This document shows positions 26,465-35,192 of a DNA stretch of 64,000 nucleotides, in pieces. The stretch comes from Marinomonas arctica (lineage in GTDB: Bacteria; Pseudomonadota; Gammaproteobacteria; Pseudomonadales; Marinomonadaceae): the NCBI RefSeq assembly GCF_003259225.1, contig NZ_QHJF01000017.1, positions 62,001-126,000 on the forward strand, read 5' to 3'. The notes below the pieces were generated by a model. The model was not told the origin of the DNA and searched no databases. It saw only the letters and a program-made list of their open reading frames with translations. Within the stretch, counting starts at the first letter, position 1. Each line of letters begins with the position of its first letter. A program made the translations under genes and the position numbers.

Positions 26465-29104
26465 CTAGTTAATCGACGGCATGGGGCTTTGTTTCATATC
26501 GTCAGTCAAACAGTCATCAAATGCAGCGTCAGTCAGATCATTATTTAAAAATTCGCCACCGCGTAAATCCACAGCAATAAACTGGCATTTTCGTAATGAA
26601 CTGGCGTTAAAACACACCTCTTTTAGGTCACTGCGATCAAATTTAGCTAACGTCATAATGCAATTATGAAACAGAGCATTCTGATAGTGGCTACTCTCAA
26701 GTAGGGCTTCGCCAAAATCGCATTCAATAAATACCGAGCCGTTTCCTTTACTCTGGCTCATATCCAATCCACGAAAACCACATGTTTTCCAAAGACCATT
26801 AGAAAAATCAGCTTGCCGAAAATCTCCCTTATTACTGAACTGAACTTTTTCTGCTTTTATACCGGCGAAGTCAGCCCCTTCCGCCTTAGTTTCCAACATC
26901 ATGCAACGCTCTAACGTTACATTTTGCCAGTTAGCACCTTGCAATTCTGGCTGAAAGAAAATACAGTTTTTTAAACTGGCTTTTTGCCAATCACTCTGAG
27001 TAAACTTAGCCTCCATAAAAGTCCCTTTTGCACATTGAATACGATGCAAAACACTCGATTGCATATTGACGTTCACTGCTAATATATGATCTAGCATGGC
27101 ATCGCTGAAGTCACAGTGATCAAATTCCGCTTTCGTAACATTCGCATGGCTTAAATTGCTATGGTTGAAGCGCGTTTCTTTGCCATAAGTAAGCGCCAAG
27201 TTTGCCTTAATCATTGAACAGTTTGTAAAAGTAGCTGAGTTTAATATCGCTGAGGTAAAAACCGCCCCATCAAGACGGCACCCAGCAAAGTTACAAGAGG
27301 TTAAATCTGTTTTTTCCAGCATCACATCGCGCAAGTCCAAACCAGAAAAGTCTAAGCCAGATAAATCGGCGCCAGCCAAATCCCTACCCGCCAATGATAC
27401 AGAGGAAGCCATTAGCTCAATTACCCATTCCCGCATCTGTTGAGCGCCGTTTTCTGGTAATGGTTGAGCTAAAACAGTTACCTCGGGCGCATTTTGGCGA
27501 GCCTCTCTGGTACTTTTCGCAGCCGATTGTTCGGCCTGCCGTACCTCTTTTTGTTGCTCGAACGTGAGTGCGTTTTCGGGCGGTAGCGCAGTCATCCACT
27601 CTGGAGGCTGATAAGAAGTAAACGCCTCTAAATCCGTTGCCGTAACATACACCCTATTATTTACCCGAGCTTTCATGCTAGAACTGGATTCACACGCCTT
27701 ATCCTGTTGTTTCGAGTATTTAGCTTGTAGCTGCTTTAACTCGGATAATTGTAATTCCATGTCAGCGTTGGCTTTTTCAGCTGCCATATTGGCGTACGCT
27801 ATATAGGGTGACAAATCGATATCACCGCTTTCTAAAAGTTCCTGAGGGATAGGACCAGGTTCGTCGACATCTGGTGGTGTTTTTTCTAATGAAGGAAGCT
27901 GAATATTTGGATTGTCGGCTTGTATTTTTGCCATCTGTAACTCAGTGATATGATCGATTTTTTGCTGATGTAAACGCTTTGCCTCAGCATGAATGTTGTC
28001 ATAATGTTGCTGCTGATCTTTCGTTTTCATTGGCATTAGCTGCGACTCATTAAACACATGAGCAAGCGCTGTTTCTGGGTCCGTACGTAAGGCTATTACA
28101 TCTTGATAATATTCAATCGTTCGCGGGGCATCATTCGCGCCTTCGCAGGCCAACATCAATTTTTTCACATCCAATCCATCGGAATCATTCACTTGAGTGA
28201 CTCCACGGTAAATGCAGACTCCAAGCTCCAATTCAGGAAAAAACCACACCGTATCTATGGCGGTTGAAATTTCTTTAAACACGTCTACGCCTTTAACGTG
28301 CTGACAAATAAAGGCACGCACTTTAATGTTAGGAAGCCTCCCTTCAATCACGTGATAGTCGACGTTCATACCTTTAATCGAATAGGCTGTATCTGGCTGG
28401 AAAAAATCTTCTATTTGCTGATCCAACGGGGCACTGTTAAATAATTTAGGATTGGTGTCTTTTGGAAATCCAGAACGGTCGTTTTCAAGCCACTGCTGAT
28501 TATAGCTACCCTGATAACGAGTACGCTGCGGCCACTGAATACTTAAAGGACCAAAGCCGGCTACGCTACGAACCTCTTTATCCGCCTTTGGACTTTCTTT
28601 TTCTAAATAAATATTAGGCAAAGCATAGCTGTCTGTTTCTTTGCTTTTATATTTTTTATCAATGACCCCCTTACCCAAAGGGTTCTGTTCATAACCCACT
28701 GCGCCATAAGCGTTCTGATAAATCAACGGCATGTCTGTGAACTTTACCGGTGTACTGACCGAACTGAACAAACCTCCTCCCCAGTACCTATCACCGATTA
28801 TCTTTAATGACTTTTTAACCTGCCCCAGTGACACAGTCACGGTCATATTGGCGACTGGGATTTTATTTGGAGCAAACGCCCTACCAGCTATTAATAACTC
28901 ACCATTAGGCTTCGCAAAACCCATATCGAGTAAATCACCATTTTCAAGGTATTTTATGATTCTAGGCCACTGGCTAATTTCAGTAAGCAAGGCGTTGTCT
29001 GCGCCAAGCTTAAAAAAACACAATGCTCCTACCGAAAATTGGTGTCCATTAAAACCATAGGCCTTACTAATGAGGCTTAACTTACCAGGCTTAATTATTT
29101 GCAT
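26465..29104 (-). CDS. DUF2169 and pentapeptide-repeat fusion protein (T6SS tip/adaptor)
   Basis: An 879-residue two-part protein. Residues about 1-330 match DUF2169 (opening K-P-G-K-L-S-L-I-S-K-A-Y-G-F-N-G and P-Q-R-T-R-Y-Q-G-S-Y near 190). A linker rich in Gln, Glu and Lys follows (about 370-530). Residues about 570-870 are pentapeptide repeats beginning G-R-D-L-A-G-A-D-L-S-G-L-D-F-S. DUF2169 proteins serve as loading adaptors between VgrG and PAAR-like effectors in other species. It starts 3 bases after vgrG. Confidence 0.85.
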   Translation of the reverse strand: MQIIKPGKLSLISKAYGFNGHQFSVGALCFFKLGADNALLTEISQWPRIIKYLENGDLLDMGFAKPNGELLIAGRAFAPNKIPVANMTVTVSLGQVKKSLKIIGDRYWGGGLFSSVSTPVKFTDMPLIYQNAYGAVGYEQNPLGKGVIDKKYKSKETDSYALPNIYLEKESPKADKEVRSVAGFGPLSIQWPQRTRYQGSYNQQWLENDRSGFPKDTNPKLFNSAPLDQQIEDFFQPDTAYSIKGMNVDYHVIEGRLPNIKVRAFICQHVKGVDVFKEISTAIDTVWFFPELELGVCIYRGVTQVNDSDGLDVKKLMLACEGANDAPRTIEYYQDVIALRTDPETALAHVFNESQLMPMKTKDQQQHYDNIHAEAKRLHQQKIDHITELQMAKIQADNPNIQLPSLEKTPPDVDEPGPIPQELLESGDIDLSPYIAYANMAAEKANADMELQLSELKQLQAKYSKQQDKACESSSSMKARVNNRVYVTATDLEAFTSYQPPEWMTALPPENALTFEQQKEVRQAEQSAAKSTREARQNAPEVTVLAQPLPENGAQQMREWVIELMASSVSLAGRDLAGADLSGLDFSGLDLRDVMLEKTDLTSCNFAGCRLDGAVFTSAILNSATFTNCSMIKANLALTYGKETRFNHSNLSHANVTKAEFDHCDFSDAMLDHILAVNVNMQSSVLHRIQCAKGTFMEAKFTQSDWQKASLKNCIFFQPELQGANWQNVTLERCMMLETKAEGADFAGIKAEKVQFSNKGDFRQADFSNGLWKTCGFRGLDMSQSKGNGSVFIECDFGEALLESSHYQNALFHNCIMTLAKFDRSDLKEVCFNASSLRKCQFIAVDLRGGEFLNNDLTDAAFDDCLTDDMKQSPMPSIN

Positions 29105-29106
29105 AA

Positions 29107-32100
29107 TTATAGTGTCATCGCCATTGTGACCATATTAGCTACTATTCCCTTTTGGACGGCAGCTACTTTTTCTTGTTCTTGAATGATGACATTACCAGTT
29201 GCTAACTGAATTTTTACGCCTGCATTATTATCAACAGATATACATAATCCACCTCGAGTTGAAACCGATAAATCTAATCCCATTGTTGAGCTAATCGACG
29301 TATTTGCAGACAAGTTGGTTGAAATAGAACTGGATGAACCTATATTGGTGCTTACAGAATTACTCATAGACAGCCTTGTACTCACATCATTAGTGGCTCC
29401 AATAAAAGTACTGACTGAGTTGGATGTACCTATGGTCGTATTCATAGAATTACTTAACGATAGCTTTGTACTGACATCATTAGTAGCTCCAATAAAGGTA
29501 TTTACTGTATTGGATGCACCTATATTAGTGCTTATAGAATTGCTAAGAGACAACTTTGTACTGACATCGTTGGTAGCTCCGATGAATGTATTTACTGAAT
29601 TAGATGCACCTATATTAGTGCTTATAGAGTTTCCAACAGACAACTTTGTACTAACATCATTCGTTGCCCCCACAAAAGTATTTACAGCATTGGCCGCCGC
29701 CACACTTGTTGTTAAGTTATTTCTTGCGCCAATAAAAATATCATTTTGATTCGTCTCTCCAGTCGTTTTACTATTATTATCCGCATTCCCGGTAACGTTA
29801 GTATCACTGCTTGAATTGCCATTAACTGTCGTTTTACTGGTAGAATTCCCATTCGTCATCGATGAATTCGTGCTATTACCATTATGAGTATTGGTATTTT
29901 TACTATCACCCGTCTGCTCATTAATATTTTCAGAATCTCCATACATAATAGAATGAGAATAAGAGAGACTGGTGATGCTAGAAGGATCTGCTGTCGGTGG
30001 TTCGGCGCCCATTCCACTCAAATTAATGGTTTTACCAGTAATATGACTTCGGTTATAACTAGAACCATCTGGTAACGTATTGCAAATATCAATAATCTCC
30101 TGATTGGGAATTTTGCCTTTGATGAAGCTCAAGTTATTTTCATCCACCTTATCGGAGAAAGCCCCCTGATAAGACACATTGACACTCTTATTAGATTTAG
30201 AAAAGCTTTGCCGCGCATTGTTATAACTGACGCTGTACTCCTGCTCACTATGACTCTCGCTAAAACGACTGCCCTGGGAAACACTGGCACCAGCCAAACC
30301 TTGTGCTCCCTTGCCCGTCGTTGAGTAACTAAAAGAACAGCCCATGTCGTAACTCACACCGCCAAAACTAGCCCCTAAGACAGTTGGGTTACTGTAGGCA
30401 GTTTGAACGATATTCATCGCTGTTTTTAAATCGGCCTTAGCCTCACTGCCAAAGCGTATACTCATGCTATCACCATAGCTGGTACTACAGCTGCTTCCCC
30501 AATTGGTATTAAAGGTCCAACTGTTATTGCGCCAAAAGGCAGGCTGAATGGTTTTCTCTCCGTGAGAAGACACGACCTGCTGAATCTGTGGGATTTCACT
30601 TTCATTATCGCCACGCCCCACCAGCACCATAGAATTTACGGCAGGAGCCGTCTGCGATGTACTAGACAGAGCCACCCAATGGCTAATATCTGTTCCCTCG
30701 TCCGTGGCAAACTGCACCAAACAACCTATTTGCTTCAGTTTCGTTACCGAATCTCCAGATGATGAGTCACCATACTGGACGGACGTAATTTCGGTTTGAA
30801 AGTTATTTTTCTCGAAAAAATAAGGGTTTTTAGGAACCGCACTTTTTAACACTTTAGCTAACACATTGCCTTGATGAGTGTCTTGTATTTCAAAAGGGGT
30901 AATAAAGGTTGCCTCAGAGCTCTTTGAATCAGTGCCGTTTGACACCAATGTCGCTTCTAGCGTCCCAGAATAGGGCGTACTTTCCGTCACCTTATGGGTT
31001 ATTTTTGTGACCACAAAGGTCTTATCATTAAACTGAATAGGCATCAAATTGTCAGCGGTAACAGGCAATTTCCCGTCTTCATCTTGTTCGGTTGTGTCTT
31101 TTGGATTTATCGCCATCTGGCTTAAGGTAAAGGTATATCCTGGGCTAAGTAGAGTTGAGGTACTTTCCCCCGTCAAGGTACCTTGTTGAGTCGCTACTTG
31201 CTGAGCAATCTGTCGATGTGTTTCTTCAGATTCGCGTTTATCGACGCCATAAGAATAATTCTGATAAAACAGATAATTCGCCTTTGTCGTGTCTGCTGTA
31301 GCAGGAAAACTATTAAAACTCGCCACTTCGTTAGTTTCCCAGTTGGCCTGCTGACGAGTTAACACTGTGCCAACCGTCTGCGGCACCATCTGTACCTGAT
31401 AGGCTAAGTGACAGAATAAATCATTCTGCTGTAAACCAAGTGATTGTGCATCCGTATAACTATAACGTAACGCGAGAGCCCCTTTTTTACAGCCCGGAAT
31501 GTAGACTTCATTAGGGCTCGTTGTCTGATTAGAAAAAACAAGCGTTAAACCGTTTTCACTATGAATAAAATAGAAATGCACAGCGGCTTTTTTCATGACT
31601 CGTTGCAACATAGCAAAATCCGTTTCACCAGCCTGCATCCAATCTTGCACTCTCGTCGCAGTTAAACCAGCGATTTTATAACGTACCGAAAAATGCTTGC
31701 CGTAGCGGGATAGCTCGGGGGTAATTAAGGCACCAATAATTTGTTCTAGATTCATTCCCTGATGAACAAAATAGCGATTGCGTAATGTTAAAGGAAACAA
31801 GGGAGACTGCATCACCAAGCTATACTCTCCTGGTGCACTTTGACTAACCGAAGATACAATGCCAGAAAAATATCGCGACGGCAGAGGGTCAACACTCGAT
31901 GTTGCTTGAGCATCAAACATACCATCTCGCTCGCCCATAGCGTTTGGGTAAGATTCAAAACCAATCACTAACTGAGCCCACTGCGCTAATAGATCTCCTC
32001 CAACACCCTGTACTAAAGAAAGTGATTGATTCGGACTATAAGACGGTTTTGATAGATTGGCAAAAGAGCGATTGGCATCTTGAGGATTAATGGGCGGCGC

Positions 32101-32304
32101 ATTTCGCTCATTGGCACGCAGACTGATGGTAAAGCTAAAAGGCTGAGAAACCTGTTCCTGCCCCTCTACTGACACTACTCGAAAATAGTCACTATTTAGC
32201 TCACCACCAGAAGATTCAGCCACCACACTAAACGATAACGAGGTAGCAAACTGCCGACTGGGTTCTATCGCCATATAATCTAGGGGAAGTTTATTTTCTG
32301 TCAT
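29107..32304 (-). CDS. vgrG: VgrG spike protein with long repeat-rich C-terminal extension
   Basis: A 1065-residue TssI/VgrG. The gp27-like part covers about residues 25-470 (V-S-Q-P-F-S-F-T-I-S-L near 50), an OB-fold follows near 520-600 (I-G-C-L-V-Q-F-A-T-D-E-G), then a long region unlike standard VgrG. It has decapeptide Asn-Gly-Asn-Ser/Thr repeats at about 29750-29950 and four or more 30-residue repeats with G-A-T-N-D-V-S-T at 29300-29720. The ATG at 32304 is chosen over an in-frame TTG at 32319. It has its own sigma-54 promoter at 32397-32412 and heads the tip operon. Confidence 0.92.
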   Translation of the reverse strand: MTENKLPLDYMAIEPSRQFATSLSFSVVAESSGGELNSDYFRVVSVEGQEQVSQPFSFTISLRANERNAPPINPQDANRSFANLSKPSYSPNQSLSLVQGVGGDLLAQWAQLVIGFESYPNAMGERDGMFDAQATSSVDPLPSRYFSGIVSSVSQSAPGEYSLVMQSPLFPLTLRNRYFVHQGMNLEQIIGALITPELSRYGKHFSVRYKIAGLTATRVQDWMQAGETDFAMLQRVMKKAAVHFYFIHSENGLTLVFSNQTTSPNEVYIPGCKKGALALRYSYTDAQSLGLQQNDLFCHLAYQVQMVPQTVGTVLTRQQANWETNEVASFNSFPATADTTKANYLFYQNYSYGVDKRESEETHRQIAQQVATQQGTLTGESTSTLLSPGYTFTLSQMAINPKDTTEQDEDGKLPVTADNLMPIQFNDKTFVVTKITHKVTESTPYSGTLEATLVSNGTDSKSSEATFITPFEIQDTHQGNVLAKVLKSAVPKNPYFFEKNNFQTEITSVQYGDSSSGDSVTKLKQIGCLVQFATDEGTDISHWVALSSTSQTAPAVNSMVLVGRGDNESEIPQIQQVVSSHGEKTIQPAFWRNNSWTFNTNWGSSCSTSYGDSMSIRFGSEAKADLKTAMNIVQTAYSNPTVLGASFGGVSYDMGCSFSYSTTGKGAQGLAGASVSQGSRFSESHSEQEYSVSYNNARQSFSKSNKSVNVSYQGAFSDKVDENNLSFIKGKIPNQEIIDICNTLPDGSSYNRSHITGKTINLSGMGAEPPTADPSSITSLSYSHSIMYGDSENINEQTGDSKNTNTHNGNSTNSSMTNGNSTSKTTVNGNSSSDTNVTGNADNNSKTTGETNQNDIFIGARNNLTTSVAAANAVNTFVGATNDVSTKLSVGNSISTNIGASNSVNTFIGATNDVSTKLSLSNSISTNIGASNTVNTFIGATNDVSTKLSLSNSMNTTIGTSNSVSTFIGATNDVSTRLSMSNSVSTNIGSSSSISTNLSANTSISSTMGLDLSVSTRGGLCISVDNNAGVKIQLATGNVIIQEQEKVAAVQKGIVANMVTMAMTL
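29300..29720 (-). repeat. 90-bp tandem repeats inside vgrG
   Basis: At least four units of exactly 90 bp (30 residues). The same block (A-T-N-D-V-S-T) recurs at 29384, 29474, 29564 and 29654. Each unit alternates I-G-A-S/T-N and N-S-I-S-T-N segments, which suits a stacked beta-helical needle. Degenerate units flank the core on both sides. Confidence 0.9.
29750..29950 (-). repeat. 30-bp tandem repeats inside vgrG encoding Gly-Asn-rich decapeptides
   Basis: Six or more 10-residue units of the form N-G-N-S/T-x-x-x-x-x-x, for example N-G-N-S-T-N-S-S-M-T followed by N-G-N-S-T-S-K-T-T-V. They lie just before the 30-residue repeats in the protein. Confidence 0.8.
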
Positions 32305-32396
32305 ACCATCTTCGCTCAACTAATCCATCAAATAAAAAGACACCAACGATCATTTTGGTATCAATGATTTTTTATCCTTCGTCATTCATAATTAAA

Positions 32397-32412
32397 AGCA
32401 GGAATAGTGCCA
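32397..32412 (-). promoter_or_regulatory. Sigma-54 promoter of the vgrG operon
   Basis: Minus strand TGGCACTATTCCTGCT: GG and GC separated by exactly 10 bases, close to the TGGCACG-N4-TTGCA consensus. It is 93 bases before the vgrG ATG and has the GGGT/ACCC cluster 32476-32514 upstream. Confidence 0.8.
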
Positions 32413-32475
32413 GATAGTTAACCAGTTGATATTATTAGATTTAATTAAAATCATCGCATGAAAGTGATTAATACT

Positions 32476-32514
32476 GGGTCGGTAATCACCCATTTTCGGG
32501 TGAATTTCATACCC
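32476..32514. promoter_or_regulatory. Putative activator binding cluster shared by vgrG and the 115-aa gene
   Basis: Half-sites GGGT-N8-ACCC-N6-GGGT-N9-ACCC. The core CACCCATTTTCGGGTG (32487-32502) is palindromic. It lies 63 bases beyond the -24 element of the vgrG promoter and 128 bases before the plus-strand promoter at 32642, so one cluster could serve both directions. Confidence 0.68.
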
Positions 32515-32641
32515 AACATTATGAGTTTCTCACAAAAATAAACGTAAATTATTTTCTTTTAATCATTAAAAATCTGCAAAACGTTTTATAAATCAAATCA
32601 TTAGTCAAAATATTTATGCCTTTAAATAAAAAAGGCTGTAA

Positions 32642-32657
32642 TGGCATGACCTCTGCT
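32642..32657 (+). promoter_or_regulatory. Sigma-54 promoter of the 115-aa gene
   Basis: TGGCATGACCTCTGCT: GG-N10-GC with TGGCA and TGC in the right places. It sits 112 bases before the ATG at 32769 and is divergent from the vgrG promoter. Confidence 0.65.
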
Positions 32658-32768
32658 ATACATATGCTGGCTACGATTAGTAAACGAAAAGCAATGACTA
32701 TAAGAAAGAATCCCACTACATCACGTGGGTTTTACTCATCAGAATTTATTTACAAAAGAGGAACCACT

Positions 32769-33116
32769 ATGTCAGATAATATCGCATTCAAAATTCAGCT
32801 AGGCATTATGTTACCCAAGTTAAAAAGCACGATTCAAACAAACCTAACCAGCATTATTGAAGACCACATTAATCTAGTTAAAGAAGGCACATTAGAAGGA
32901 GAAGAAGCCCCATCGCTTGATGATGTAAAAGTCCTAGTCATGCAAAGCTTAGAAATCTTTCTGGATAACGTCGTACTACCCAGCATCGATGCAAAAATAA
33001 ACCCAGCGGTGGTGGAAGAAGAGGTCACTATTGAAGAATCCGTAGAAGAAAGTGTTGTAGCCGCACCAGATGAGCCAGAGCCAGAATCAGAACCTGAGTC
33101 AGAACACGCATCATAG
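32769..33116 (+). CDS. Small acidic protein of the T6SS regulon, function unknown
   Basis: A 115-residue protein. The ATG at 32769 has an AGAGG box 8 bases upstream and lies downstream of a sigma-54 promoter; the longer frame from 32616 starts before that promoter and is rejected. Residues 1-75 look alpha-helical (I-A-F-K-I-Q-L-G-I-M-L-P-K-L-K-S-T-I). The last 35 residues are nearly all Glu, Val, Pro and Ser with a P-E-S-E-P-E-S-E tail. No signal peptide and no recognised family. It is transcribed away from vgrG and could be a chaperone or regulator of the tip genes. Confidence 0.68.
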   Translation: MSDNIAFKIQLGIMLPKLKSTIQTNLTSIIEDHINLVKEGTLEGEEAPSLDDVKVLVMQSLEIFLDNVVLPSIDAKINPAVVEEEVTIEESVEESVVAAPDEPEPESEPESEHAS

Positions 33117-33200
33117 CAATAAGGTATTCATTATCGATAGGGACAGCAAGCTATCCCTATCGTTTAACCACTAAAAATAAGAGTAACCCGCGGTATCCGA

Positions 33201-34352
33201 TCAAATAAGATGATGCAATAAATAATCTCTGGTGACTTCCAATCTAAAATCAGAACCCATATCGGTGAACAAGGTTAATAATTCATCACGCCATTGCCGT
33301 TGAGTTTTATCCGGCCCAAAATAATACAAAAGCTCATTGTCGTAGGGTGCTGCCAGATAAATCGGTAAAGCCGAAAAGCCGATCTTTTCTAGCGCTTTTT
33401 GCGAGTGCAGATTGTTGTCATAGACCTTGGCATAGCAAGCTGTCATGCCTTTATGCAGATCGCCAAGTTTGAGCAAAATAGCCACTGCTCGCGGCCCAAA
33501 ACCATAGCCTTGAAAATCCTCTCCAAGCCAATAATAAAAAAAGCCGATGCCGTTAAAAACCTCTAAGCAAACTGAACCAATAAAGCCCCACTCCTGATGA
33601 ATGACCGCATAAAGGTAATGATTGTGGTAATGACGACAATTCTGTAACCAAGTTAACCAGTCATCATCATGACTAAAATTCGGTAGATTACATAAATCTG
33701 CTACGCTAGCAGCACCCTCACTTTGCTTGCAGTAAACCCAACGATAAGCATCTATATGGTAGGATTCCAATGGCGTTAACATGAGTCCTGCTGCACAATA
33801 ATCCTGCCACGGAATAGAGCTTTGATTGGCTCGTTCAGCGTGATATTGCACCCAGCGATAACAGCTAAGCAATTCTGCATTTTGATATTGATTGAGCAAG
33901 GCACATTTAACGCTTTGCAGCGCTTGAAAAGACTTACCCGACTGAACGCAGGCTTCGGCATTCGCTACAATAATTTTGCTATACTGCTCATTACTTAAAC
34001 AGTCAGCATCGAGATTTAACAGAGTGTTACTGATCTCATCAACCATCACCCAATCACAGAGCCGCTCAGCAAGATCTAGCATAAGAAGATAATCTGACAC
34101 TGGATACTTTGCCGTGACGAAATGACGCTCAGATAGTTCAGTATTAGATAACGTGTTTTGGTATACATAATCCCTTAGCTGCAACATCCAATAGAGCCTA
34201 TCCCCAGCATAAATCGGTTGCCGATGAACATCACGCAACGCCAACACCCAATCCTGCTGACTCGGTTTAGAGCAATGCTCTTCTTCAAGCTTCTCATGGG
34301 GCTCAATAGCATTAGACTCTATAACAGGGCTTTGTTTTTGCAGTGCAACCAT
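33201..34352 (-). CDS. GNAT acetyltransferase-like protein with helical N-terminal region
   Basis: A 383-residue protein. Residues about 70-225 are helical with TPR-like spacing (L-A-E-R-L-C-D-W-V, A-E-A-C-V-Q-S-G-K-S-F-Q-A-L). Residues about 240-335 fit a GNAT fold: beta strands G-F-I-G-S-V-C-L-E-V-F, the acetyl-CoA motif Q-G-Y-G-F-G-P-R-A-V, and N-L-H-S-Q-K-A-L-E-K-I-G-F at the end. AGAGG precedes the ATG. A sigma-54 promoter (34411) and a GGGT/ACCC cluster (34501) place it in the T6SS regulon. It may modify an apparatus or effector protein; the target is unknown. Confidence 0.7.
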   Translation of the reverse strand: MVALQKQSPVIESNAIEPHEKLEEEHCSKPSQQDWVLALRDVHRQPIYAGDRLYWMLQLRDYVYQNTLSNTELSERHFVTAKYPVSDYLLMLDLAERLCDWVMVDEISNTLLNLDADCLSNEQYSKIIVANAEACVQSGKSFQALQSVKCALLNQYQNAELLSCYRWVQYHAERANQSSIPWQDYCAAGLMLTPLESYHIDAYRWVYCKQSEGAASVADLCNLPNFSHDDDWLTWLQNCRHYHNHYLYAVIHQEWGFIGSVCLEVFNGIGFFYYWLGEDFQGYGFGPRAVAILLKLGDLHKGMTACYAKVYDNNLHSQKALEKIGFSALPIYLAAPYDNELLYYFGPDKTQRQWRDELLTLFTDMGSDFRLEVTRDYLLHHLI

Positions 34353-34410
34353 AATTCCTCTGCCTCATCTATGTTTTACCAACATGACATTTAACTTATA
34401 CGAGAGAATT

Positions 34411-34426
34411 AGCAGGATCGATGCCA
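34411..34426 (-). promoter_or_regulatory. Sigma-54 promoter of the GNAT-like gene
   Basis: Minus strand TGGCATCGATCCTGCT: GG-N10-GC, 59 bases upstream of the ATG at 34352. Confidence 0.7.
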
Positions 34427-34500
34427 ATAAAGGGGGGGAGCGCTATGGGGCATGTGTACTGGCTTTCAGCTTAGAAGAAGAGTCAAAACGCGGTGGAATT

Positions 34501-34527
34501 GGGTTATTACCTACCCTGTTACTGGGT
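34501..34527. promoter_or_regulatory. Putative activator binding cluster upstream of the GNAT-like gene
   Basis: GGGT-N8-ACCC-N7-GGGT, the same arrangement as at the other T6SS promoters, 75 bases beyond the -24 element. The last spacer is longer than the N4 of the best sites. Confidence 0.55.
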
Positions 34528-34529
34528 GG

Positions 34530-35180
34530 TTTTTTACGGACTTTCGCCCCAGCAGGAATGATGTGAGAGTAAATAGAAGCACAATAAAGCAGACACACCT
34601 CCCAACGTGGCATGCTCTTAGCGACTGCACAGTTTCATTATGAAGAGCTAACCTACAACAAGGCTCTACTCTGGACTATTGACACCTGAGCAATCTACTC
34701 TCTTTTTAATTAAAGCTACTCGATTTCTGACAGGGTTATTCATCTTTTGAGTAGTCAACGTAACCTCACCCAATTGATCAAGATCCTCTCTAAGCTTGAT
34801 CTATAGTGTGGTCTCATCTTAGTTCCTCAATGTCCTTTTAGTCTTGTCTCGTCACTCGTTTTCGATGTGCGATCCTACCATCGTTTAAGAACGACCCTAT
34901 CAAACCAGCCAGATTCATGCCCATTGCAACATGATCTCCGTGTTTCACCTGTGTATGAACGCTTTACTGTTCTGCATCGTGCCATTGCTCGTCGCAGTTG
35001 TCAGCCGTTTATATTGTTCCGTCTTATATCACCTCTTCGCAAGCTGACTTTTCAAATTCTGTTCTATCACCTTATTCAAGTCTATTTCTACCCCGCTGCG
35101 CGCCCATTGCAACAGTGTTTAACGTACCCTTGTTCATAAAGCCGCTATAGATTTATGACGGATCATCATGTAATAAGACC
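34530..35180. other. Stretch without a convincing gene, possibly degraded mobile DNA
   Basis: No frame here has a ribosome site with a plausible product. Short coding-like pieces appear in different frames, with stops between them, on both strands. A 31-base segment at 35034-35064 recurs at 35890-35920 with two mismatches. This fits decayed or rearranged DNA between T6SS modules, but no known insertion sequence could be named. Confidence 0.4.
35034..35064 (+). repeat. 31-base dispersed repeat, copy 1
   Basis: Begins TCTTCGCAAGCTGACTTTTC; the copy at 35890 differs at two positions. It lies in the gene-poor stretch downstream of the small-gene array. Confidence 0.7.
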
Positions 35181-35192
35181 AAGACGTCTAAA

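Noticed and set aside
29300..29720. Regular repeats that might suggest a CRISPR or non-coding array
   Set aside because: The 90-bp period keeps the vgrG frame and encodes 30-residue units, so they are protein repeats.
29315..29749. A 144-residue plus-strand frame with an obvious internal repeat
   Set aside because: It is the antisense image of the 90-bp repeats in vgrG; no ribosome site and no promoter.
34384..34566. A 60-residue plus-strand frame and overlapping frames to 34643
   Set aside because: They overlap the sigma-54 promoter and activator cluster of the GNAT-like gene and have no ribosome site or recognisable product.
34867..35139. A 90-residue plus-strand frame in the gene-poor stretch
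   Set aside because: No ribosome site, odd composition, and part of it is the 31-base dispersed repeat.
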